Below, one piece after another: positions 47,320 to 58,974 of a DNA stretch of 64,000 nucleotides. Position 1 is the first letter of the stretch. Each line of letters begins with the position of its first letter. Position numbers and translations under genes: made by a program. The notes beneath the pieces are model-generated. The model made no database searches. It was not told the origin of the DNA and saw only the letters and a list, made by a program, of their open reading frames with translations. Source of the stretch: Bimastos eiseni (Eukaryota > Annelida > Clitellata > Crassiclitellata > Lumbricidae); the NCBI GenBank assembly GCA_959347315.1, contig OY365818.1, positions 2,193,722 to 2,257,721 on the forward strand. The letters are read 5' to 3'.

Positions 47320-48735
47320 TAGAATTTAGGGGTCTGCGGGTATACTCGTACCCGCGAGTAACCCATGCCCGACTCGTACCCGCGTATGCGGGGACGTATT
47401 TTACGGATCGGGTCAGATACGGGTAGACTAATCACGGGTACGCGTATACCCGCTTTTACCCGTGTTAACGTCAGGTTTTGGGGTTACAATGTAACCGTTA
47501 AATAAGTATGTTGATGAATCCTGCGTCCCCAAAGACTTAATTACTATTATAGACAAACTGGCTCATTCCAAATCTAAGTACTATATATCTGCATTTAATG
47601 TTTCCCTTCCTCTTTGTTTGCATGTTAATCGCTGTTTTTCTCATTCCCCTTCCTCTTCCTATCTCTGCTAATCATCCTGCTGACCCTCCTCTACCTTTTC
47701 GCCTGCTTCACTTCTTCCTTCTCCTGCTCCTAATTTCTGCTCCTGCTTCTGCTCCTCCTGCACATCTTTCTCTCCCTCTTACTCTCCATTTTCTTCTTCT
47801 TCCTCTATTTAGTCCTCATCTTCATTTTCATCCTCAGCTTCTCCTTCTGCTTTTGACCGCACGCTGTCTCTCCTTTACTCTCCCCTTTCTTTCTTGTTTT
47901 CTTGTTTTCATACTCCTCGTCCTTCTCTTCTTCCTCTACTCCTCAAGTTCTGCACTCCCTTCTACCGCTTCTTCCTCTTCTTCCTCTTTTCTTCCTCTTT
48001 CTCTTCCTCCACCCTCCGAATTGCTCTTCTTCCTCCTGCTTCTCCTTCTGCTGCTGCCCCTTTTGCTGCCTCTCCTTTCCTTCCTCTTCCACTTACCCCT
48101 CCTCTAGCTTCCAGTCTCCTCGTCATTCTCTCCTCCTTTTCCTTTATCCCTCTCAACTTCCTCCTTTTTCTCCTGTTTCCGCCGCCATCGCTAACCTGTC
48201 ATTGATGTTGTTGTCGCTGCTACTACTACGACAACAGCGTAATGCTTAGTAACTTGTGATCCTATTAACCTGGCAGACAGCAAGACTATGGGAAGGCATG
48301 CTAATGACGTCACGGGTACATGGATAGCACAGTGTCAATGAGAAGATAAGCCTGCGAGGGAGAGAACTATAGTCACCCGCTTTCATATGCCGATGCCGTG
48401 GAAATAAAGTCGCTCGTATTTCATCACAGGACACAAGAAAGTCAATCGACTGAACAATAATTTGTAATAAAAATCGATCGAATCTTTTAATACAACGACC
48501 TGAAAAATACGCGATTTTACCCTAGAAATATGCCAGAAATATTCCGTTAGTCATATTGGCTGACTGCCCCGGCAATCAGATCGATTCTAGGTTGCTCGAC
48601 AATCCGCAAAAATGCGCAATTTTCTACATTTCCTAACAATATCATCCGCACGTTCGAGTACCCGGGTACCCGACCGCGCGGGTCGACGGGTACCCGGGAC
48701 GTGATTTCAACATCTTTTGACAGCCTTACTTAAGC
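47320..48735. mobile_element. Non-autonomous element with gggtacccg-rich ends, copy 1
   Basis: One end has repeated ggtac/gtacccg words and atacgggtagactaatcacg. The other has agtacccgggtacccgaccg, cgcgggtcgacgggtacccg and a tcaacatcttttgacagcc flank. Between them is about 600 bp of TTCCTC-type pyrimidine sequence. hAT elements of other species have similar gggtacccg ends, but neither a clear terminal repeat nor a target duplication was established. Copy 2 is at 58975-60415. Confidence 0.5.
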
Positions 48736-48739
48736 GCAC

Positions 48740-49300
48740 CACAGCACAGGACCAGGATATAAATGGTAACCTAAGCAGATCGTTGATATTTAAAGGGTGG
48801 TATTATGACAATATTCATCGTCGTTATGTATTAGATATATATATATATATATATATATAACATACATCTGAATAATTTCCTATAGTTTAAACAACCATAT
48901 TAGTACGATAAATACGGAAGAGGTCTACTTAAGTCTACTGTGGTTCCATACAGCAATTTTGCAATTCCTAAAGAACTTAGTTAAGTAGTCTACTCAGTCA
49001 ATTATCAGCCTACTATTGTTATTCTACAACCAGGAAGCTGCAAAACCCTTATAGTTCACAGATCTATCACCTTCCACAGAGGAACATGAGCATCTTCAAA
49101 ACCAGGGACGGCGAACCGGGGGAGGGGGGAGAAGGGTCGAGGGGTACAAGTCCCCCCACATCTTTGACAGAGAGGGGACAATTTATACATGTGTCCCCCA
49201 CATTTCCTACTCCTCTCATTGGGTGTCCCCCACCTGTCAAGCGAGAATGCCGCCTTTGCTTAAAACACAAAGATCAGCATGTGAGCAACTTTTCCGTAAG
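48740..49300. repeat. Block shared with 60420-60960, including a small ccagggacggcgaac element
   Basis: Contains a (TA)n run at 48836-48860. From about 49105 there is a segment ccagggacggcgaaccgggg with ccccccacatctttgacaga and ctcattgggtgtcccccac, probably a small non-autonomous transposon. The same segment lies at 60772-60930. The homology stops where unit E's Ig3 side begins. Confidence 0.6.
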
Positions 49301-49401
49301 TGGAGTGAATTGTTGGCTAGGATAGATCTGCACAGTTAATGAAAAGAGATAGAAGGAAGCAGAATTGAAATAAAAACTTAATGCAAGAAACGTACCACTA
49401 C

Positions 49402-49671
49402 CTGTGTTGTTGACCAGGAACTCATCTGAAGTTGCATTGACGTGCTTTCTCCTCACGACATTCATTGCAACACATCTGTACTGCTTTGAACTGACAACAC
49501 TCACAGAAAATTTACTATCATTCTGATTCTGAATATCCATCCAAGTGCCATTGGCGTCCGTCTCCTGCCATTTTAAAGTTGGTGATGGATCTCCCTTTGC
49601 AATGCAGGTTATTGGAGTCCTTGGAGGCAGATTGGAATACGATGGCGATAAGGTAACATTTCTAACTGAAT
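49402..49671 (-). CDS. Unit E Ig3 exon
   Basis: Open: TPITCIAKGDPSP, TLKWQETDANG, SKQYRCVAMNVVRR. Phase 1 at both ends. Confidence 0.76.
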
Positions 49672-52502
49672 CTAAAACAGATTATTAGACATAACTGGAA
49701 TGAGTATTTGTACAACGTCACTTCAAGATGAAGAGTGTGTAGGTCTCAAAACATGAAATAAAATGCAACAGAATTGATAAAGGAAAAATGAGGCTGAGGA
49801 GTTCATACCACAGTTTGTAATGCCACTTACTTGAAAACTATGGATAGGCCGACCACAGGAAAAATACTATGCAAGATGGTGAAATAACGAGTCATGGAAA
49901 ATCAAAGTCACCATATGCAGACCATGATTTTCTGTCCGTGCTCATCAATTTATTGCACGAAATAGTTCAGGTTAATGCATCTTAGAAAAAAATAGATGCT
50001 ATAGTACCGATCATTCTGATCTGCATGCAAAGAATGATGAAAATTAAATTCTTCAACTTATCAAATGTTCAGTTATATTATCCCATAATGAAGTTCTTGA
50101 AGACAAATGGAAATGAGCATTCTCAACATTATCAACAGTTTCAACGAAATACTTACAAAGGACTTTGATCGTCGGTGTTGCACAACTGGTATTTGGAATG
50201 TTTCCAGCCAAGCCTAAAATATCTCTTCCATCATTCGCTTTATTTGCAACTCGAAATGATGTGATGCAGGTGAATGATGGAACTTCAGGAACGGAAGCAT
50301 TAATGAAAAAATAACGACTTATGGTTCTTCCATTTACTACGCCATTCGGTGCATCTGTCACTCCTTCCCAGACCATCGATGCTGTGCTTGTTCCATTGAA
50401 TGACACAATGACACACAATGACACCGAACAGTTCAGCTGCAATCGATCTCGTTCGACCACGTCATTCAGAGAAGTAGGTGTCGTATTACATTGAGGCTGA
50501 CTGTCTATAAAAACACATCATATAAAGAAACAATTGAAATATCAGAACATCATTACAAAACTTCAGCAAAATCATCTCGATTGACAGTCAAATCCCAGCG
50601 AGGACAGAAATTTAGTTCAACAGTAATGTGTGCTTCGGCTATAACGAGTATACTGCTGGTGGGAAGATGACACGGCGAGGATGACGTGTGGCCTGGCTGC
50701 TTTCGTATACTGAGGTCAAGAATATAATGAAGTCGCTAACCATCAATACCAAGAAGAAATTTTTCAGTAAATGTTGATCCACCAAAGAATCAGCCAAAAA
50801 AAGAAGATGGGGATAGTCTGAAAAATTCAGATCCAAACATTGAAAACCATTTGGTTAATTGATTGTATGCAATAACAAATGCCATCTCTTGGCGATGGGT
50901 AGGGTCTCCATTGTGAAGATTACTCTCTGAATAACCCTAACCCAGTATATAAGTAGAGATGCGAGTATATGCATACAAATTCATACACTGACATACGGAT
51001 AAACATCATGTCTCTCCACACACTAATTAAAACACATACACTGAGTAACTAAATTTTGACAAAGACTATGTCAAAAAAATCATGCATAGTATATATTACA
51101 GTTATATTTGCTAAGTGCAAACATATGTAATATATATATACAGTACATACATAAATTCATTATACAATACATGGGAAGTAAATTATGTGACTGAGGTTAC
51201 ACAGAAAAATATAACTCACCCAGCATAATAAGATAAGCAAATTTATCGATTTGAATTCCTGAAACGACAGCTGAACAAACGAATCGTCCGGCGTCTCCCA
51301 GTTCAACGTTTCTAATAACCAAATCACAACCGGATGAATTGTCAATGCTGTATCGATCTTTATAATCGCTAAGTATTCCCCGGCCATCTTTGAAAATAGT
51401 CATCGAGGAACTAGAACTCTGTTTCAGCCAGTCAATTCCACGACAGCTTCTATATGGAGATGCACATTTCAAGGCTGCGTTTGAGCCAGCAACGCTCAAT
51501 GTGTTCTCAGGTCCTTGCAACTGACCTTCTTGTGCATCTACAAGGAAATAGAAAAGCAATATGTTTTACTTATTATAGTGGTCACTAAGTTTAATTTTAA
51601 CCAACAACTTGTGAGACAGACAGATCAAAGACAAACTGACAGTATCAAAGTAACCAATAAGTAGGTTGACAAAGACAGATAACAGTCGTGCAGTGGTTAA
51701 TTGGTAATCGGTCGGCAAAACAGGATGTGTTCGTCCAGCCAACATGCGAAACCATTCAGGCAGTTGCCAACCAAGACAAAGTCAACAATCCTCTCTATCC
51801 AGGATACGCAGAAGGCGTGAGATACCCTTCATGACGACGCATTCGAGTTGCGCTAGCAGAATATATCCCCCTCAGGGCTGCTACCCTGACTTCGACACGA
51901 TTTGTCGTTCAGATCGAACAAATATAAGGAATTTCTTAGTAGACTCACAATGCAGACTTTATGAATGGACTCAGTTTCACTTTCTATCAAACAAAGTTGA
52001 CCAGTCGGTATATTTTTCATTTTCAAGATTCTGATATAAACTGTCTTGGCTCTCCAGCAGCAAGTTAGAGATGACCAGCAACCACTTGCAGTAGCGCAAC
52101 CCTTTATGAAATGGGCAGCGTAAAAAGTATTCAGCTATTGCCTCATTGTGGCTCGATATGTAGACGATTCAAGCAAATTGTCGTATCCTCAAAACAGCTA
52201 CTTCTTTGATCTAGAATAGCAAGATCAAGCTTTATTAGAGGCATACGGTTCTTCAGGAAATTATCATGAAGATCAAACTCCACCTCGTTAAACATGTCTT
52301 TTTCCACGTTTCTCTACTTTCCATGGCTCCTTTAGTGCTGTTGCATGACCAAGTACATATAGTTCAACCTCAAAGTAGCTAGAAATTGCATACACTAAAA
52401 CGAGTTTTGAAAACAAAATCTTATATTTAAACGCATGAGCCGTAATCATGATTCATTAATATCCACTAACCTGTGAGATATTGCGAGAACGATAAGTTCC
52501 AT
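49402..52502 (-). CDS. IgSF receptor unit E: intact three-Ig ectodomain, no membrane or tail exons
   Basis: Exons: leader 52502-52471 (damaged), V 51537-51220, Ig2 50504-50157, Ig3 49671-49402. V, Ig2 and Ig3 are open with correct phase-1 boundaries. The type 1 leader has an 8-base internal deletion, so it ends in phase 2. No TM, cytoplasmic or tail exon exists between 49.4 and 47.0 kb; the next in line on the same strand are those of unit D. The unit could be a recombination remnant, or supply its domains to unit D's 3' exons by splicing. Its 5' flank (51.5-53.9 kb) is almost the same as 20.4-22.8 kb. Confidence 0.68.
50157..50504 (-). CDS. Unit E Ig2 exon with a 15-base insertion
   Basis: QLNCSVSLCVIVSFNGTST: the five residues LCVIV are an in-frame insertion made by local duplication of a tgtcattgtg-like word, right after strand B. 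It adds an extra Cys. Otherwise like unit F. Confidence 0.76.
51220..51537 (-). CDS. Unit E V-like Ig exon
   Basis: AALKCASPYRSCRGIDWLKQ, YSIDNSSGCDLVI and DAGRFVCSAVV: intact V-set domain with the two extra cysteines. Donor gtgagt. Confidence 0.82.
52471..52502 (-). pseudogene. Unit E leader exon (type 1), 8-base deletion
   Basis: MELIVLAI then a changed ending. It is 32 bases long against 40 in unit A and ends in the wrong phase. Confidence 0.75.
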
Positions 52503-53039
52503 CCTTTGCGAATAATAAAATTGTTACTTCTGTATCAGACCGGTAGCATACGGCAGATCACTGTTAACGAAGGACAATAATTTAACAGTTGCCATCTCTG
52601 TCTTCGTTTCGTGTGCTCATTTTGATTGCACACGTTGTGACAGATTGAGATTCAGATTCTATGTTTTTCGTATGTGACTTGTAAATGTTCGTCTTAGCAA
52701 AACATCCGGCTGCCTACACTGAATCCGATTGATTGAGTTATCCTCTTAGCTGCTCGACTGACTGTTGGATCAAAACAATTACACGTATATGGTTTTGAAT
52801 AATAATAAATTGACATTGCTTCATCATCTGGACTGACAAAATGGAGGAGTCTTCATGGATTATTAGTAACCAAATGAATGTCATAGCAAGGGAATGATAA
52901 AATAGGCCTACACATGTCTTTTAAGTCACTACTACGATCTCATTCACCATAGGCCTTTTCTGTCCATAAGGATAGATCTTTCGGAAATTGAACGGATTTG
53001 GGTGAATGCCTTGTTATTTAAATAACAATTAGTATTCAT

Positions 53040-53345
53040 TACTTAAAAAATATGAAGCTCCCCTTCAAGGCTGCTACTCAAGAGCGCCGCCGACCCTGGC
53101 ACGGCTAAGCAAACCATACTTAAGGCGAGTATAAAATGAATCTGAGTGGAACCTGGGCAACAACCGCAACGCCAAAGGCAGCGCGTTCCAGAGCGAGGAA
53201 CCAATCACTGAGAAGGCACGATTTTGTTGAGTAGTTGTACTGGCAAATGGGACAATGAGTAGGCCTCGCTCAGAGGAATTGAGAGGACGGCGACCAGAGG
53301 TGCACTCAAAGTAGAGCAGCAGAGAGTATGGAAGCTACTAATTGA
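53040..53345 (-). mobile_element. LINE tail in the E/F spacer
   Basis: Nearly the same as 21745-22075, including flanks. Confidence 0.68.
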
Positions 53346-53828
53346 TAACAGCTAAACTAGAAACAAACAGGAGTTATCTGTAGAGCGATGAACGAAATGT
53401 AGAGGAGAAAATAATTATGAATTAGAACAAATTTGACACAAGAACATCCAATGCACAAAATTGGGAGCTACAAATTCTAAAAAAATGCATCAAACAATTC
53501 AAAAAAAACTTTATTTAATAAACCGTAAAATCATGCGATCACATAAAGACGTGGCTGTGACAATCTGGAACATACTCCTCAATGTTAAAATAATGCAGTC
53601 ATAACAACAATAGTAAATATTGTCACGATCTCACAAGTTACAGACAGACATTGGAGTAGAAATACGTAGAAATACCCCTCGCTGAGAAATGAATATAGGC
53701 CTACGTTTGGTGTCATTTCAATAATATTTCTGTGTGTAGGCCTACCATGAACTCTAAGGCATATGTATAAGTATATGACATATGAGCAACGTTGTTTAAG
53801 GCCTTGTCTGTTTCTTCGGCTTGTCTCT

Positions 53829-53909
53829 TTACCTTTGTTCCAGCGAAGCATATTCGTTCACGTCTCTATCTTCTCCCAAACTTGCGTAGGCTGACTCTTG
53901 TCCTCCAGC
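53829..53909 (-). CDS. Unit F terminal exon, ITAM-like tail
   Basis: AGGQ, ESAYASLGEDRDVNEYASL, EQR and TAA. Short tail as in unit B. An AATAAA follows at 53525-53520 (minus). Confidence 0.76.
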   Translation of the reverse strand, partial: AGGQESAYASLGEDRDVNEYASLEQR

Positions 53910-54402
53910 CTACAATGAAGCGCACAATAGCTCGACTACTGTCTTAATTTGAACGAATACGTAAGGAAGTTAATCTTGATAAGTTGCTTAAAAATTTCTG
54001 CAGATGTAGGCCAAGGGTAGATGATGAATTAAAGAAACGTAGACGACCTCCTTTTCTTAGCCACGACATATGAGGAAAGCTGGCCAGTCCTGTCCTTAGG
54101 CGTATCATCTTCCTAGCGACGGTGCAGGTGCAGAACTAAACAAAACTAAACTGAACTACGATCTTGAGCGAGGAGCTCAAGATCGTAGTTCAGTTGCCCA
54201 GGGCGTGGAGATGGAGTGGAAATGTCGAAACATCGCTTGGAGTTCACCTATGACTTTTCGATTCACACAATTCCGACTATCAGACAAAACACAAATCAAC
54301 AGGAATATCGGACGTCTGTTTACTTCCTAAATTTCACGAGCGCATTTTTAAAAACCGTATCATGGTATTAATCTTTAATTGTGATTTTAACGAATGACTC
54401 AC

Positions 54403-54497
54403 TAATAACGTTTGCGTCCTAGGTGTTGAGCGATCCACATTTGATCGTTGATGAGACGAAGGACTCATCTCTTGAGCCACGCTCTGCGCAGTGCCAT
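54403..54497 (-). CDS. Unit F cytoplasmic exon
   Basis: GTAQSVAQEMSPSSHQRSNV then DRSTPRTQTLL; gtgagt donor. Confidence 0.72.
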
Positions 54498-54946
54498 CTA
54501 CCAAACAAATATGCATGGCTACAATTATCTTAATTGATTATGTCATTGTCATAAAAGAAATATATGACACCACTCACACAGAAACACTAAGTAACATGCT
54601 AAATGTCATTAAGTACTGACCATTTCTATATAAGTAAATATTGACAAGAGATAGGCATACCCGTTGGGGTAGGCCTACACCGACAACGTCGTGTGGTATC
54701 GAGGCGCTTTGAAATATATCCACGCGACATCATTCCTATTTATCTCGTTTCTATCAAAATATGTTTGAATGCCATTGTAACTATAATTAAAATATGACTA
54801 CGGAAATTAAATATGTAGTACCGAAGTCATAATCAAATGACTTTTCTGTACAGTTGTATAATTGGATGAATTTTATTACGAACGTTATATACGGCGACTA
54901 TGTTTGCGACAGTATTAAAATGTCTGATACTGTGTAGATCTCTTAC

Positions 54947-55084
54947 CGAGAGACTCTTTAGATGGCCTGGGATGAAACTGAACGCATTTGAGTTTGACCA
55001 AGATGGAAATGACAATAGTTGCCATTAGGATGGCACCTATGAGACCAATTCCAACACCGATTCCTAAGCCAATTCCCAAGCGAT
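54947..55084 (-). CDS. Unit F transmembrane exon
   Basis: DRLGIGLGIGVGIG, LIGAILMATIVISILV, KLKCVQFHPRPSKESL. Donor gtaaga. Confidence 0.76.
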
Positions 55085-55573
55085 CTGCTGCGTAACAAAA
55101 AGTTTACACATGACATTATTAGGCCTATCTCATTCAGTGCAACGTTGATTGAAGCATCTTAGGATTACATTGGTGTAAGACTGATATGTGTTGGTTCAAC
55201 AATGAAATAGCTGTTATCGCCAATAACGCGATAGAGTCCTATTCAAGATTTATATAGGCTTATAATTATACAGTGAATGAAAAATGCTCACAGAAGACAG
55301 CTGTATTAAATAGGCCTACTAAGCACTAGAAGCAATGCAGGCACTGCTCAAACATGTCTACGCAAGGGAAGAATGGCATAATAGAAAGTGAGTGGTTAAG
55401 ATATGTAGCAGGCACAACTACAACGGCGCAATAGAAGATCTTAGTCCTTGTCACTGGAGTAAGTGGAGTGACTTGTTGGCTAGGATAGATCTGCGCAGTT
55501 AGTGAAAAGAGATAGAAGGAAACAGAATTCAAATAGAAACTTAATGCAAGAAACGTACCACTATGAGGCCTAC

Positions 55574-55843
55574 CTGTGTTGTTAACTTCGAACTCGTCTG
55601 AAGTTGCATTGTATGTTTTGCCCCTCACGACATTCATTGCAACACATCTGTATCGCTTTGAAGCGACATTATTCACAGTAAATTCGCAGCTCATCTGATT
55701 CTGAATATCCACACAAAAGCCACTGTCTGTCATTTCCTGCAATTTAAAAGTTGGTGGTGGATCTCCCTTTGCAATGCAGGTTATGACACTTCCAGGAGGG
55801 AATTTGGAATGCGATGGCGACAGAGTAACGTCTCTAACTGAAT
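55574..55843 (-). CDS. Unit F Ig3 exon
   Basis: Open: VITCIAKGDPPPTFKLQE, CEFTVNNVASKRYRCVAMN. The C-strand Trp is Leu (FKLQE) and there are two additional cysteines (GFC and SCEF). Confidence 0.75.
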
Positions 55844-56458
55844 CTGAAACAGATTTACAAACAAGGCACATAACTGGAATTGAAATTTATATAATGACAA
55901 ATCAAGAGAAGCTCATAAGGATATCAGAACACGAAGCCGCAATGCAACATAACGGTCTTCAAGGCTGTGTCAGAGGTACTGGAGGAACAGATGCTGAGGG
56001 GTTCACACGACAGGTTGTCATGCACACTATTCCAGAGAGAAGGATGGGGCGTGGGCGACTGCACAAAAACTGAAGATCAATTTGACTAATCACCTTCGGC
56101 AATTAATGCAGGTTGCAAAAAAGCAGAGGATGTACAATTGTGTACACAGCTCATTCTGATCTGCATGTTAACATCGATGCAAATTAATTTACTAAAATTT
56201 CACATACAATACAACTAAAATTTATATCGCGCCTTAATAAAGAGAGTTTTGCTTAAAGGACGCGTTCCAAAAACAGTTCATCAATCGTATTTGAGAATTT
56301 ATATAGCGCCTCTCACGGAACAAGCTATTCAGAGGTTCATTTCGGTGTCATTTTAAGCAAAGTACAGATGATCAGCTACACAATTCAACTAAGAATTTCT
56401 TTAAAAAAACTGAAATGAACATTCTCAACATTTTCAACATTATCAATGAAATACTTAC

Positions 56459-56788
56459 AGAGGACTTTGATCATCGGTGTTGCACAACTGGTATGTGGAG
56501 TGTTTTTAGCCAAACCTACAAAATCTGTTCCACTACTGTCCTTATTTGCAACTGAAAATGACGTGATGCAGGTGAATGATGGAACTTCAGGAACGGAAGC
56601 ATAAATGAAAAAATAACGACTTATGGTTCGTCCATTTACTACGCCATTCGGAGCATCTGTTACTCCTTCCCAGACCATCGATGCTGTGCTTGTTCCCCTG
56701 AATGACACCGAACAGTTCAGCTGCAATCGATCTCGTTCGACCACGTCATTCAGAGAAGTAGGTGTCGTATTACATTGAGGCTGACTGT
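56459..56788 (-). CDS. Unit F Ig2 exon
   Basis: Open: QLNCSVSFRGTST, SMVWEGVTDAPN, SFTCITSFSVAN. Donor gtaagt. Confidence 0.76.
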
Positions 56789-57508
56789 CTATAAAAACAC
56801 ATCATATAAAGAAACAATTGAAATATCAGAACATCATTACAAAACTTCAGCAAAATCATCTCGATTGACAGTCAAATCCCAGCGAGGACAGAAATTTAGT
56901 TCAACAGTAATGTGTGCTTCGGCTATAACGAGTATACTGCTGGTGGGAAGATGACACGGCGAGGATGACGTGTGGCCTGGCTGCTTTCGTATACTGAGGT
57001 CAAGAATATAATGAAGTCGCTAACCATCAATACCAAGAAGAAATTTTTCAGTAAATGTTGATCCACCAAAGAATCAGCCAAAAAAAGAAGATGGAGATAG
57101 TCTGAAAAATTCAGATCCAAACATTTAAAAACCATTTGGTTAATTGGTTGTATGCAATAACAAATGCCATAACTTGGCGATGGGTAGGGTCTCCATTGTG
57201 AAGATTACTCTCTGAATAACCCTAACCCAGCATATAAGTAGATATGCGAGTATATGCATACAAATTCATGCACTGACATACGGATAAACATCATGTCTCT
57301 CCACACACTAATTAAAACACATACAGTGAGTTAACTAAATTTGGACAGAGACTCTGTCAAAAAATCATGTATAGTATATATTACAGTTATATTTGTTAAG
57401 TGAAAACATATGTAATATATATATATATTCAGTACATACATAAATTCATTATACAATACATGGGACGTAAATTATGTGACTGACTTTACACAGAAAAATT
57501 TAACTCAC

Positions 57509-57829
57509 CCAGGATAATAAGATAGGCAGATTAATGGGTTTCAATTCCTGTAACGAGAGAGGCACAAAGGAATCGTCCGGCGTCTCCCAGTTCAACGTTT
57601 CTAATAACCAAATCACAACCGGATGAATTGTCAACGCTGAATCGATCTTTGTAAGGATCATTTATTATCCCACGTTGGTTGAAAACAGTCATTGGGACAC
57701 TAGGATTAATATAACGCACCCATTCAATTCCATGACAGCCTCTAGATGGAGATAAACATTTCAAGGTAATAATTGAGCCAACAACGCTCAGTGTGTTCTC
57801 AGGTCCTTTCAACTGACTTTCTTGAGCAC
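57509..57829 (-). pseudogene. Unit F V-like exon with a late nonsense codon
   Basis: ITLKCLSPSRGCHGIEWVRY, FSVDNSSGCDLVIRNVEL and DAGRFLCASLV are all present. TAA follows GIETH, ten codons before the donor. Confidence 0.82.
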
Positions 57830-58559
57830 CTAAAGACAAACAGAAAATGTTACACAGTTACAATGGTGATCATTTTAGTCTAATTCTACTCAACAAGTGT
57901 ATTGCTCATCGATTTTGATTTGATTAAGCGACTGTGAATTAGCTGGTTCTCGCTACGTCGCTCTGTGGGCGCTGTAGAAATGATTACGATTACGATTACA
58001 CAGACATGGACAAACTCAGATAGTGCAAGAATACGATGACAGATACTATTAAAGTTGATGCAAGGAACAAAAAACTGATATAACATGCAGGAAGTTGTTA
58101 CAAGCGAAGACCCACATATGTTTGATCATAAGCAGACCCATCATCAAGTGTATTGGTAACGTGTCTGCATTTGGGTTGACCATTGGATGACCATTGGAGG
58201 GTTCAGTATTAAAGTGTAAGCTCCTTATGCTCCCATTTCCCAAGACTGAACTTGTGGAGCAGTTTGCTGACAGGCACTTAGTCAAAACGTGGTTTTGAAA
58301 TAGCTTTGCTAGGGAATAATGACACCGAATTTGATTTCACATGAAGAAACCATTGATTAATTGTTTCTGCAATCTGCAAATTGCATTCGATTTTAATATT
58401 GGCTTAGATAACAATTATTACCATGATTGGTTACAGATCTAAGTGTACACGCTAGGTTGACTGGTTATGACGGATGGAGTTTTGGCTCAGCACTTGGTAA
58501 ATAAAGTAGCAACTGAAGACAGTTTCAAAAGCACTTGCATATTGTACAGACTCACTTAC

Positions 58560-58607
58560 CCGAATGCGTAAAGAGAAACTGGAACGTGATAATTGTCAGG
58601 CTATTCG
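58560..58607 (-). pseudogene. Unit F leader exon (type 2), start codon lost
   Basis: Same ATAG change as at 46961-47008. Confidence 0.7.
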
Positions 58608-58884
58608 TACGGATTACATCGAATAGACGACATCGCCTCCACTGTTTTATCAACATCGTTGAAATTGACTAAAACTTTTGCTGCACTTTGTTGTAATCGT
58701 TTAGATCAGATGTTCCGCAAATACAACGAAATGAAGACAATTAATAGGCTACTCATTCACTTTCTATTTTAAAGTGTTGCGTACTTTCTATAATATAGCA
58801 AAGAGAATTCTATGTTATATACACACAGGGCCAATGCACTGCTACTTATTGATGCAGGATACTTCCTGGTCTACGACACACACA

Positions 58885-58917
<33 letters not shown>

Positions 58918-58974
58918 CCACACATCTTGTAATTTGCCTACGAGAACACTTACGATGACAAATATAGAATTTAG

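Noticed and set aside
46412..48249. Leu/Pro/Ser/Phe-rich open frames (and 59248-59928)
   Set aside because: They follow from CT-rich low-complexity DNA in a duplicated non-autonomous element; several frames are open at once.
53585..53851. Minus frame MLRWNKG... (also 22246-22557 and 63170-63382) as a protein
   Set aside because: It is the +1 shadow of the terminal ITAM exon; its ATG lies inside the NEYASL codons.
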